Source: Lutibacter sp.
GTDB taxonomy: Bacteria > Bacteroidota > Bacteroidia > Flavobacteriales > Flavobacteriaceae
Direction: 5' to 3'
DNA length: 49,183 bases
NCBI GenBank assembly: GCA_030683995.1
Contig: JAUXPH010000034.1
Coordinates: 1 to 49,183, forward strand
Shown piece by piece: positions 23,487 to 31,852 of the stretch (position 1 is its first letter; the number at the start of each line of letters is the position of its first letter). Made by a program: the position numbers and the translations under genes. The notes below the pieces were generated by a model, which ran no database searches, was not told the origin of the DNA, and saw only the letters and a list, made by a program, of their open reading frames with translations.

Positions 23487-26400
23487 ATGATGCAACAAAA
23501 AAGTATTAATAAAACCCTAAAATTTATTGAACAAAAAAGATATACAGCATGTGATGTTGAATTTTTTAAAAGCGTTTCTGAATTTTTAGCTAAATTACTT
23601 CAAATTAACAATGTTTTAATTAGCAAATACAATATTAATACACCAAAATATACTGAAACAATTGCTCATTATGGCATCAATGGTTTTGTACCAAACAGTA
23701 CTTATGAAATTGAGGACTCACCTTTTGAAAGTTGTATTTATAATAATCTCTGTGTATTTCCTGAGAACATACTTCACACTTTTGCTGGAGATAAATTATT
23801 AACGCAATTAAATGCTGAAAGTTTTATTGGCATATCATTATGGGGATCTTTAGGCGAACCAATTGGGTTAATATCATTAATAGATTCTAAACCAATAATT
23901 GATATAAAAACCATTGAATACATTTTACGAATAATATCGATAAAAGTATCGAAAATTTTAGAAAAGAATCTTCATGATAATATACTTAACTTAAAAACTC
24001 AAGACTTAAAATTAGTAAAAGGTAGAGCCGAAGAAATCGAATCTAAATTTAAAAAATTATCTAATCTAACATTTGAAGGAATCTTAATACATGAGAATGG
24101 TTTAGTCATTGATGTTAATTTATCATTTTTAAAAATGTTTGGGTATAACCAAGAAGAAATAGTAGGGAAAAATATTACAAAATTAATATATCCTCCGAGA
24201 TTTCATGAAAATATTTATAAAAACAGAGCGAATAAATATACCCGACCATATGAAATAGAAGGAATTAGAAAAAACGGAACTGTTTTTCCTTTAGAGGTTG
24301 AAGCTAGAAATATAGTTTCAGAAAATAATAAATCTATTAGAGCTACAGCATTTAGGGACATTTCAATTCGTAAAAAAACCGAAGCCGAAAATAAAAAGTT
24401 ATTAGATGCTGTAGAACAAAGTGCCAATACAATTATAATTATAGACTTAAATGGTAATATAGAATATGTAAATCCAAAATTTACTGAGCTTACTGGTTTT
24501 ACATCTGAGGAAGTAATAGGTGAAAACTATATTATATTAGGTTTAAAACCAAAAACCAAAAAAAATTATTTACAATTATTATTTACAATTGCATCTGGTA
24601 AAATTTGGAAAGGACAAATTGACAATTTTACAAAAAACGGACGATTATATTGGGCACAAATAACAATAACTCCGTTAAAAAATATCGAAGGAGAAATTAT
24701 AAGTTATCTCGGAATATTGGAAGATATTACAGAAAAGAAAAATGACGAAAAGAAGCTTACAGTAGCCCATGATACTATAAAAAAAAATGAAGCGTATTTA
24801 AAAAATATTTTAAAAACCACCAACGAAGGTTTTTGGACTGTTAATACGGAAGCCATAATACTTGAATTAAATCCTGAAATGTGTAAAATTTTAGGGCGTA
24901 CTGAAAATGAAATTATAGGAGCATCTATTTTTGAATTTGTAGATGAAGAAAACGCAAAAATTTTTAAAGCGCAACTAATAAAGAGACAATCAGGTTTGTC
25001 CACAACATATGAAATTGAGTTAAAAAACAGGAATGGTAAAAAAGTGCCATGCTTATTTAAAACGTCTCCTATTTACAACAAAAAAAATGTAAGACTAGGT
25101 TCATTTGCAATGGTAACTGATATATCGGCATTGAAAAAATCGTATATAATATCAGAAAATCAAAATCAAGAATTAAGAAAATTGAGCCATGAATTGGCAG
25201 ATAAAAACACCTTGCTTTTAGAAAGTAAAAACCGATTTCTTAACCTTTTTGAACAAAGTCCAGTTTCTTTGTGGGAAATAGATTTTTCAAAAGTAGAATT
25301 ATTATTAAACAAAAAGAAATTAGAAACAAATAATCTAAAAGATTACTTAGATAAAAACCCTGATTTTGTAGTTCAATGTATTTCTAAATTAAAAATATTA
25401 AATGTAAATGATTTTACGTTAAAGTTATTGGGTATTGATAATAAAGAAGATCTCCTTGTTAATTTTTATAAAAGTTTTACTAAAAAATTTCTTGAGACGT
25501 TTAAAAAAGAACTTTTAGCAATAGTTTCTGGTAAAAAAGAGTTTACAAGTGAAACAGAACTAGTTAATGGTAACGGTGAAATAATTACAACAATTGTTAA
25601 ACTTAATATAATTGAGGGTAAAAAAATTGCTATTTTTTCAATAATTAATATTTCTGAAATAAAAAAAGCACAGCAGGAGCTTATAAAAGCAAAAGAAAAA
25701 GCTGAGGAGAGCAATAAGTTAAAAACAGAATTCATCCAAAATATGTCGCATGAAATAAGAACACCCATGAACGGCATTATAGGATTTTCAGAATTGTTGG
25801 ACAACCCTGATTTGTCTATCGAAAAAAGGAAACGTTTTATTGAAATAATTCAAAACAGCACCAACCAGTTATTGCATATTATTGATGATATTATGGAAAT
25901 TTCCGTGCTGGAAACCAAACAAATTAAGGCTGAAGAGAATCCGGTTTGCCTCAATGATTTATTATATGAATTGTTCAATATCTTCAACATAAAAGCAACG
26001 AATAAGAATACCAAATTAGTTTTAAAAAATGAACTTTCAGATCAAGAAAGTACGATACTTACCGATAAAAACAAGCTGAATAAAGTTTTAGGCAATTTAC
26101 TTGAAAACGCCTTAAAATTTACAGCTGAAGGGACTGTAGAATTTGGGTATCAACTAAAAAAGGACAGTGAGCTTGCCAAACTGGAGATTTTTGTAAAAGA
26201 CAGCGGTATTGGCATAAAACCAGAAAGCCAAATGCTCATTTTTGAACGATTTTCACAAGCTGAAAAAGAACTTTCCAAAAATGTTGGCGGATTAGGTCTC
26301 GGTCTTTCCATTGCAAAAGAAAATACCGAGTTGTTGGGCGGGAAAATTTCTGTGGTATCAGAACTCGGTGAAGGTGCCGTTTTTTTTGTTACCATACCTT

Positions 26401-26852
26401 ACAAACCTGTAAACTTGACGCCAAAAATTGAAAAAGAAAAAATCTTAGAAAAAAAGGAGAATTGCACCATTTTAATTGCAGAAGATGAAGAAGTAAATTT
26501 TATTTTTTTAGAAATATTGCTGGAGGATAAACTTAAACTTCCCTGTAATATAATTCACGCCAAAGATGGTCTGGAAGCAGTCGAGTTATGTAAAAACAAC
26601 CTAGAAATTGAATTGGTTCTAATGGATATAAAAATGCCTAAAATGGATGGGCACGAAGCAACGAGGAAAATAAAAGAATTTCGTCCCAACTTACCTATAA
26701 TTGCGCAAACAGCCTATTCAACACCTGAAGAAAAAGAAAAAGCATTTTTGGCTGGTTGTGATGATTTTATATCAAAACCAATAAACAAGGACGATTTAGA
26801 TTCCAAATTAAAAAACTATTTTCGGCAGCCTGAAAAAATCGCAGCATATTAA
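23487..26852 (+). CDS. Hybrid histidine kinase: GAF, four PAS, HisKA, HATPase, receiver
   Basis: 1121 residues, no membrane segments, so a soluble sensor. Order: GAF-like domain (about 1-165), PAS (194-300), PAS (305-425), PAS (440-560), a further PAS-like region (585-735), HisKA with [12 protein letters not shown] (His755), ATPase with [15 protein letters not shown] and [11 protein letters not shown] (about 855-970), receiver (about 990-1115) with LVLMDIKMP (Asp1047) and ISKP. No DNA-binding domain. No cytosolic heme or Cys motif is obvious in the sensor domains, so the signal is unknown. It lies between ccsBA and the M28 peptidase. The orphan receiver at 30089 resembles its receiver and is a candidate partner. 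The long gap upstream shows no Crp/Fnr site. Confidence 0.92.
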   Translation: MMQQKSINKTLKFIEQKRYTACDVEFFKSVSEFLAKLLQINNVLISKYNINTPKYTETIAHYGINGFVPNSTYEIEDSPFESCIYNNLCVFPENILHTFAGDKLLTQLNAESFIGISLWGSLGEPIGLISLIDSKPIIDIKTIEYILRIISIKVSKILEKNLHDNILNLKTQDLKLVKGRAEEIESKFKKLSNLTFEGILIHENGLVIDVNLSFLKMFGYNQEEIVGKNITKLIYPPRFHENIYKNRANKYTRPYEIEGIRKNGTVFPLEVEARNIVSENNKSIRATAFRDISIRKKTEAENKKLLDAVEQSANTIIIIDLNGNIEYVNPKFTELTGFTSEEVIGENYIILGLKPKTKKNYLQLLFTIASGKIWKGQIDNFTKNGRLYWAQITITPLKNIEGEIISYLGILEDITEKKNDEKKLTVAHDTIKKNEAYLKNILKTTNEGFWTVNTEAIILELNPEMCKILGRTENEIIGASIFEFVDEENAKIFKAQLIKRQSGLSTTYEIELKNRNGKKVPCLFKTSPIYNKKNVRLGSFAMVTDISALKKSYIISENQNQELRKLSHELADKNTLLLESKNRFLNLFEQSPVSLWEIDFSKVELLLNKKKLETNNLKDYLDKNPDFVVQCISKLKILNVNDFTLKLLGIDNKEDLLVNFYKSFTKKFLETFKKELLAIVSGKKEFTSETELVNGNGEIITTIVKLNIIEGKKIAIFSIINISEIKKAQQELIKAKEKAEESNKLKTEFIQNMSHEIRTPMNGIIGFSELLDNPDLSIEKRKRFIEIIQNSTNQLLHIIDDIMEISVLETKQIKAEENPVCLNDLLYELFNIFNIKATNKNTKLVLKNELSDQESTILTDKNKLNKVLGNLLENALKFTAEGTVEFGYQLKKDSELAKLEIFVKDSGIGIKPESQMLIFERFSQAEKELSKNVGGLGLGLSIAKENTELLGGKISVVSELGEGAVFFVTIPYKPVNLTPKIEKEKILEKKENCTILIAEDEEVNFIFLEILLEDKLKLPCNIIHAKDGLEAVELCKNNLEIELVLMDIKMPKMDGHEATRKIKEFRPNLPIIAQTAYSTPEEKEKAFLAGCDDFISKPINKDDLDSKLKNYFRQPEKIAAY

Positions 26853-26857
26853 AATAA

Positions 26858-26927
26858 CGTGAGTTCGATATAAAAAACGATCTCTTATTTTCCAAATATT
26901 TTATTCTTTTTTTATATCGAACTCACG
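26858..26927. repeat. Long-armed inverted repeat after the histidine kinase
   Basis: Arm CGTGAGTTCGATATAAAAAA at 26858-26877 and its complement ending TCGAACTCACG at 26908-26927, with a loop of about 30 bases. It starts five bases after the stop codon. It may serve as a terminator, but the 20-bp arms with a GTGAGTTCGATAT core also look like a dispersed mobile inverted repeat. The gene-free bases up to 27120 hold nothing else I recognise. Confidence 0.7.
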
Positions 26928-27120
26928 CTAAATTATTAAATGTTTTTGTAAGGACATGATACGTAATATGAATTATTATGCAATAAGTACCTATAATTAC
27001 ATAAAAAATCTATGACTTTTATCAGAAAAGCTTAATAAGTAACAAATTTAGTAGTGCCTACAACATTCTTAAACAGGTGATTTTTTATATTATAATAATT
27101 AAAACCAACATGATAGTTAT

Positions 27121-28374
27121 CTAAAAGGTAAGTTTTTTTTCTATTAATTTACCATCTCGTTCTATAGTAATAGTAATCGTCTGCCCTTTTTCAAACTTAC
27201 CAAGCGCCTGCATATAACTCATCATGTCGATAATTTCTAAATCACCCAATTTTTTTACAATGTCTCCCTTGATTAATCCGGCATTAAATGCCGGCTTCCC
27301 TTCGTTAACACCATCAATTCTCATTCCTGCCTCATTGTACAAATAATCGGGAATCACCCCAAGGGTTACTTTAAAAGAAGGTGTTTCTGCGGATTCATCT
27401 TTTGTTTTAGAAAATAAAGGAGCTGGCTTATCATTCATAATGGTTAACAATTCTTCAATATAATCAACAATCAAATCAAGCCCTGCATAATTAATCAATT
27501 CAGCATCATCACTCGGCTTGTGATAATTTTCATGCTGTCCGGTAAAAAAGTGAAGTACAGGTAAATCTTGAAGATAAAATGAAGTATGGTCAGAAGGTCC
27601 AACTCCTGATTCGTGTTTTTTAATTTTAAATTCAGGAACCTTGATAGTATCTATTACGCTGTCCCAAACAGGCGCTGTACCTGATCCATGAATGGCGATT
27701 CGTTTTTCTTCATCCAATCTGCCAACCATGTCCATATTTATCATAAAAGCCACTTTATTAAGATTGATGGTAGGGTTTTTTGAAAAATAGTTAGATCCCC
27801 AAAGCCCTTCTTCTTCACCTGAAAATGCTAAAAATAAATAATTATAGGTTTTTAATTTTTTTGCTTTCACCCGTTCAGCAATGGCCAACATCGCAGCAAC
27901 GCCGCTCGCATTGTCATCGGCGCCATTATGGATTTGCTTTTCTTTGCCGGCATACAACGAACCTCCCATTTCTCCATAACCCAAGTGATCGTAATGCGCG
28001 CCAATAATAACTGTTTTTTCAGCCTTATTATTTAAAAAACCTACAATATTATGACCAATGATGGTAGCAGTATCTTTGATCATACTATGAGGGTTTATCT
28101 TTGGTTTTACTTCAAAAGCCTGCAAATACGAATCCGTATAGCCAATTCCTGAAAGGTTAAGTTCTTTAAACCGATGAGAAATGTATTCAGAAGCTAATTT
28201 TTCACCTTTTGACCCAATTAACCGTCCTTCCAATTCGTCAGAGGCAAGATAAGCAATATCCGCTTTCATAGTTGGGATTTGATCTTTTGTGAATTTTTTA
28301 GTAGTGTTGCAAGAGATTTGCAAAAGTAAAAAAATAGCTAAAAAAGTTCGCACATTAAAATTAAGATATTTCAT
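27121..28374 (-). CDS. M28 family metallopeptidase lipoprotein with PDZ domain
   Basis: 417 residues. Lipoprotein signal with LLQISC (Cys about residue 22). The peptidase domain (about 35-320) has the di-zinc ligands in AHYDHLG, GADDNASG, SGEEEGLWGS, NMDMVGR and HENYHKPSDD. A PDZ domain fills the C-terminus (about 335-417), with GMRIDGVNEGKPAFNAGL and KGDIVKKLGDL. Such proteins are aminopeptidases of the cell envelope in Bacteroidota. The gene is divergent from the monoheme cytochrome at 28599. A link to the electron-transfer genes is not evident, and it may simply be a neighbour. No Crp/Fnr-spaced promoter is seen on its strand. Confidence 0.9.
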   Translation of the reverse strand: MKYLNFNVRTFLAIFLLLQISCNTTKKFTKDQIPTMKADIAYLASDELEGRLIGSKGEKLASEYISHRFKELNLSGIGYTDSYLQAFEVKPKINPHSMIKDTATIIGHNIVGFLNNKAEKTVIIGAHYDHLGYGEMGGSLYAGKEKQIHNGADDNASGVAAMLAIAERVKAKKLKTYNYLFLAFSGEEEGLWGSNYFSKNPTINLNKVAFMINMDMVGRLDEEKRIAIHGSGTAPVWDSVIDTIKVPEFKIKKHESGVGPSDHTSFYLQDLPVLHFFTGQHENYHKPSDDAELINYAGLDLIVDYIEELLTIMNDKPAPLFSKTKDESAETPSFKVTLGVIPDYLYNEAGMRIDGVNEGKPAFNAGLIKGDIVKKLGDLEIIDMMSYMQALGKFEKGQTITITIERDGKLIEKKLTF

Positions 28375-28516
28375 ATGACATTTTAAGATGTTGATTAGTA
28401 CATTTTTTTTTAATCAAGGAATAAAGATACTTTTTTATTTAAAAAAACAACTATATAACCAGTATAGAAAACTAAAAAAATTAATTTTAATTTTCCATAA
28501 AAAAATATAGATAGAA

Positions 28517-28559
28517 TGACTTTTATCAGTTTTTTATTGTGTAGTAAAAGTTACATTTA
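28517..28559 (+). promoter_or_regulatory. Crp/Fnr-type promoter for the monoheme cytochrome c
   Basis: Half-conserved palindrome TGACTTTTATCA at 28517-28528 and -7 element TACATTTA at 28552-28559, again 35 bp start to start. It ties this gene to the multiheme locus. Confidence 0.68.
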
Positions 28560-28598
28560 TCAAAAATAATTAACCTTTTTTAATTTAAGATTAACAAC

Positions 28599-28997
28599 AT
28601 GAAAGTATTTAAATTTTTAACAATTGTAGGAGTTATTTCATTAGCTCTAGTTTCATTCTCTACTTTAGTTCAAGAAGAATGGAAAGTACCTGCTAAATAT
28701 GAGACTATGAAAAACCCTATTGATGCCAATAAAGATGCAGCTATAGGAAAATCATTATTTACCAAACATTGCAAATCTTGCCACGGGGCAGAAGGATATG
28801 GAGATGGTCCAAAAGCCAGTGAAATGAAAGGAGATTTAGGCGACTTTTCTTCTAAAGATTTCCAAGCGCAAAGTGATGGTGCTTTATTTTACAAAACATC
28901 TATTGGTAGAAATGATATGCCTGAATATACAAAAAAAATACCAAATGATGAAGATCGATGGCTAATTGTAAATTATATAAGAACCTTGGCTGAATAA
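28599..28997 (+). CDS. Monoheme c-type cytochrome, exported
   Basis: 132 residues. Signal peptide of about 25 residues (ALVSFSTLVQ), then a class I cytochrome c fold with HCKSCHGAEGYGDGP (heme site near residue 60) and a distal Met in NDMPEYTKKI near 110, closing with DRWLIVNYIRTL. It resembles small cytochrome c proteins that act as soluble periplasmic shuttles, for example in c-type oxidase or multiheme systems. With a Met ligand its potential should be higher than that of bis-His multiheme proteins, so it may link the locus to a respiratory complex. A terminator follows directly. Confidence 0.9.
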   Translation: MKVFKFLTIVGVISLALVSFSTLVQEEWKVPAKYETMKNPIDANKDAAIGKSLFTKHCKSCHGAEGYGDGPKASEMKGDLGDFSSKDFQAQSDGALFYKTSIGRNDMPEYTKKIPNDEDRWLIVNYIRTLAE

Positions 28998-29031
28998 AGT
29001 AAGTCAGATATTATTTAACACTTTTAAATCT

Positions 29032-29063
29032 AAAAAAACCGAATGAAATATTCGGTTTTTTTG
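29032..29063 (+). terminator. Terminator after the monoheme cytochrome
   Basis: Stem AACCGAAT / ATTCGGTT extended by A-T pairs, five-base loop, then T residues, about 40 bases after the stop. Confidence 0.85.
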
Positions 29064-29101
29064 TGTCTTTTTTTTAATAAGGATGGTGATGATGTACCTT
29101 T

Positions 29102-29242
29102 TTAGAAGTCGTCATCTCCCAAATTTCCAGCAGTATTCCATTCCGTTTCACTCCACTCCATACAGCTTCCAATTCCGTAATAAAAGCTGCCTAAAAAGTC
29201 AGCATTTATTTTTGCCTTTGCCCTCTTTTGCTCTGTTTCCAT
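29102..29242 (-). CDS. Possible 46-residue protein
   Basis: An ATG-to-TAA frame on the minus strand encodes a short, charged N-terminus (METEQKRAKAKINADF), an aromatic middle (GSFYYGIGSCMEWSETEW) and an acidic end (NLGDDDF). Composition is protein-like and differs from random AT-rich frames, but I recognise no family. It starts near the GC-richer non-coding block and may be a mobile-element relic. Confidence 0.4.
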   Translation of the reverse strand: METEQKRAKAKINADFLGSFYYGIGSCMEWSETEWNTAGNLGDDDF

Positions 29243-29279
29243 AAGAATGGTCTCAACTAAACAGAATGTTTAGCAGGTA

Positions 29280-30060
29280 ATAAGGTGTTCGCAATCCGCT
29301 TCATTTTGTTCCATAAAATACAATTAAAAATGCTCGTACCTCACATTTGTACTTGCCGTTCGTTGCGCTACAATTTGTGCTCCAGCAGGTGCTCATTGCA
29401 GCGCACTCACTTATTTTACTTCACACATTACACGGCTTACTCACGCACAGCTACTTTTTTACCCAAACCCTTTAAGGTTTTGCTACGCAAGATTTTTATT
29501 TGGGTAAAACCGCTGTTTCATAATTTGGCTCGCCTGCTGCTCGCTCGGGCTAAAAAAGGGTGTCACAGTTTTTGAAAGCGCCATTTTGCATATGAAATAA
29601 CCGCCCTGTCCTCACGAAAGTGAGGATCTTATGAAATTTACAGAATCCTTCTTAATTCGGATCCATTGTATATGAAAGCGGTTATCCCATATTGCAAACG
29701 CTCGCAAGAGCAAAGTATTCCGTTCATTGTTCCTCGTTTTGGCGCTCCGCAAATTGTACTTTAAATCATAATTTTTAAACCAAATAACCAACAACAAATT
29801 ACAAGCATCCAATAACTAAAGCGGAGCACACACCACTCGTCACGCTTCTCTGCATAAATTGCCCTTGCCTATCCGACGCCTCAAAAACACCGCCACCCTT
29901 GCGTGTACCACGTAGGCGTGGGACGCACTTATGCCGTTGGCAACGTGCTCTTCCCACACCACCCTCGCTCATCTTCGCTGGCGGCTCGCGCAAAAATGCT
30001 CCTCATTTTTTGCTGCGCTGTGTTTAGAATTAAAAAGGATAATTTACTTATTTTATAGAT
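29280..30060. other. GC-richer gene-free block, probable mobile-element remnant
   Basis: About 780 bases clearly richer in G and C than anything around, most strongly at 29815-30020. Open frames here have shadow-like compositions full of Arg, Gly and Pro, and I call none. Small inverted motifs occur, for example TCCTCAC/GTGAGGA at about 29610-29627 and CCACG/CGTGG at about 29908-29920. I recall similar sequence in Bacteroidota mobile elements, but cannot name its function. Confidence 0.5.
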
Positions 30061-30088
30061 AAATCGCTGTAAAATATAATATTGCAGG

Positions 30089-30460
30089 CTACAATATTAT
30101 AATATTTTTAGTCCACTTTTTTAGCAATTCCGTCAAGTCATTTTGGCTATAAGGTTTTGAAATATAATCATTACATCCAACGGCTATTGCTTTTTCCCTG
30201 TCACCCAAGTACGCACAGGCGGTTTGTGCGATAATAATGTCTTTGTTAAATTCCCTAATTTTTTTTGTAGCTTCATAACCATTTAATTCGGGCATTTTAA
30301 TATCCATTAAAACGAAATCAATGTCGGGATTCTCTTTACATAAACGAACAGCGTCCATTCCGTTTGTTGCAATTAAAGGAAATTTACAATAAACCTCAAT
30401 CATTATTTCAAGCAACTGCTTTGAATCATAGTCGTCTTCAACTATTAATATTTTTTTCAT
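30089..30460 (-). CDS. Stand-alone response-regulator receiver
   Basis: 123 residues from the ATG at 30460 (an ATG nine bases upstream is in frame). A complete receiver: KKILIVEDDYDS with the acidic pair, phosphorylation Asp in [23 protein letters not shown] for the Thr switch, and YISKPYSQNDL with the conserved Lys. No output domain. It shares LMDIKMP, GYEAT-KI-EF, IIAQTA and ISKP with the receiver of the hybrid kinase at 23487, so a phosphorelay partner or a duplicated domain is plausible. It lies among accessory genes and has no close neighbour on its strand. Confidence 0.88.
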   Translation of the reverse strand: MKKILIVEDDYDSKQLLEIMIEVYCKFPLIATNGMDAVRLCKENPDIDFVLMDIKMPELNGYEATKKIREFNKDIIIAQTACAYLGDREKAIAVGCNDYISKPYSQNDLTELLKKWTKNIIIL

Positions 30461-30820
30461 AGAGTGCAATTTTAGTTAAAGGTATTAAAATCAATCTTAT
30501 AATTGTCAATTTAAATCAAAAAAATATTCTAAGTAATGCTTTCTAAGTAACATCAGGAATAAAAAAAATAAAAAAAGCAAGTAAAATTATTTGGCTTCCA
30601 TCACCCGATCCTATTGGCTATAAAGTTCAAGCCCTGCGGGTTTTTAAAAAAATCTCCACCCCATTATAAAACAATCCTAAATATCATTTTAGCAGGGTAG
30701 TATTTTTTCAAAAAAACTTGACAGCCAGCCCACGCCAACACTTAAACTACTTTCTTTTTTTTCTTTTTCTTTTAAAATTGATGTGCAAGCACCGCGATGC
30801 ATAACTTTAATTGCGTTACT
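30461..30820. other. Gene-free stretch before the DUF6943 gene
   Basis: 360 bases with poly-purine and poly-pyrimidine runs. No palindrome, promoter pair or RNA gene that I recognise. Confidence 0.4.
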
Positions 30821-31225
30821 ATGTCAACTTTTGAAATCAAGACCCACCAGGCCGGAAGGACCTATTCCGGACCGCACTTTTTTATTTTATGTAAAGGACT
30901 GAACAGTGGCAGACCAATGCCGGAACCTTGCCCGAATTGCTTTGTGATCACAACAAATTCCGAGGATGTCCGGGAATCGCTATTCTACTTGTGTCAGGCC
31001 CTTAAAATTGGGAAGTATTTCAGCTATTATTTAAAGGGAAGCGTTATCCCGTTTATCTGCATTATGGATGCAAGAACAGTCATTAAAAACGCCTTGCAAA
31101 ATAAGGAGCAACAGGCCTGGGACAATAAAATTTTAAAGCTGCAAAAAATTGAAGCTTTTGAAGCAAACTTAAAACTGCAGCTTAAAACAATTTCAGAATT
31201 AAAAATGGCCTTGTTGAGGTTTTAA
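30821..31225 (+). CDS. DUF6943 family protein
   Basis: 134 residues from ATG 30821; an in-frame ATG at 30797 would add eight residues unlike the family start. The core pattern is FEIKTHQAGRTYSGPHFFIL, then CKGLNSGRP, EPCPNCFVI and a block ending SVIPFICIMD. This is the pattern I associate with DUF6943, found on Bacteroidota mobile islands with no known function. CPNC and the cysteine of CKGLNSG could bind metal. The C-terminal 45 residues are a charged helix. It is 11 bases before the DUF2493 gene, so the two are probably one transcript. Confidence 0.72.
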   Translation: MSTFEIKTHQAGRTYSGPHFFILCKGLNSGRPMPEPCPNCFVITTNSEDVRESLFYLCQALKIGKYFSYYLKGSVIPFICIMDARTVIKNALQNKEQQAWDNKILKLQKIEAFEANLKLQLKTISELKMALLRF

Positions 31226-31236
31226 ATAAATAAAAA

Positions 31237-31587
31237 ATGATAAAAGTAATCATTGCCGGAGGCAGAAATTTTGACGATTTCAACAAACTTTGCCAGGTTT
31301 GTGACGAGTTCCTGCAAAATCGTAATAACATTGAGATTGTGAGCGGCGCCTACAAAGGTGCCGACCTTCTGGGAGAAAGGTATGCAGCTGAACGAAACCA
31401 CCCAATAAAACAATTCCCCGCCGATTGGCGCCGGTACGGTAAAAGTGCCGGACTCAAACGAAATGCTGAAATGGCAGCTTATGCCGATGCACTCATTGCT
31501 TTTTGGGATGGTGAAAGTAAAGGCACAAAACTTATGATTGAACTGGCAACACAAGCTGGTTTGAAAGTGCAAATTTTATATTTTTAA
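31237..31587 (+). CDS. DUF2493 (SLOG-like) protein
   Basis: 116 residues. A Rossmann-like fold begins at once with KVIIAGGRNFDDF, then IEIVSGAYKGADLLGERYA and NAEMAAYADALIAFWDGESKGT, the DUF2493/SLOG pattern with Gly-rich nucleotide-binding turns. SLOG families are proposed to bind or process nucleotide-derived ligands and are frequent in phage and mobile-element defence settings. With a TIR protein 265 bases downstream this is suggestive, but DUF2493 is also common by itself on islands. No signal peptide, so cytosolic. Confidence 0.82.
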   Translation: MIKVIIAGGRNFDDFNKLCQVCDEFLQNRNNIEIVSGAYKGADLLGERYAAERNHPIKQFPADWRRYGKSAGLKRNAEMAAYADALIAFWDGESKGTKLMIELATQAGLKVQILYF

Positions 31588-31852
31588 ATGTGCTGAATCT
31601 GTTTCAGGATTTCTTGATTAATCACAAAATCATTTAATATCAATAACAAATATAAATTGATGCACTTTGTTGAAACTTAACTTTATTTAGCTTAGTTTAG
31701 TTGGACGAAAAATTGCTGACAATTCATAATAAATTTAAAATACAATTTTCTATTATACGGTAATTTGAATTGATAATCATTTAGATTTAAATGAATATAT
31801 AAAGCTAGCAGCAATCATAAAGAATGTGTCAAAAAAGATAATAAGACAAAAA

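Noticed and set aside
29799-29993. Arg/Gly-rich reading frame in the GC-richer block
   Set aside because: Looks like a chance frame in GC-rich DNA; no domain, no start context, and neighbouring frames are equally open.
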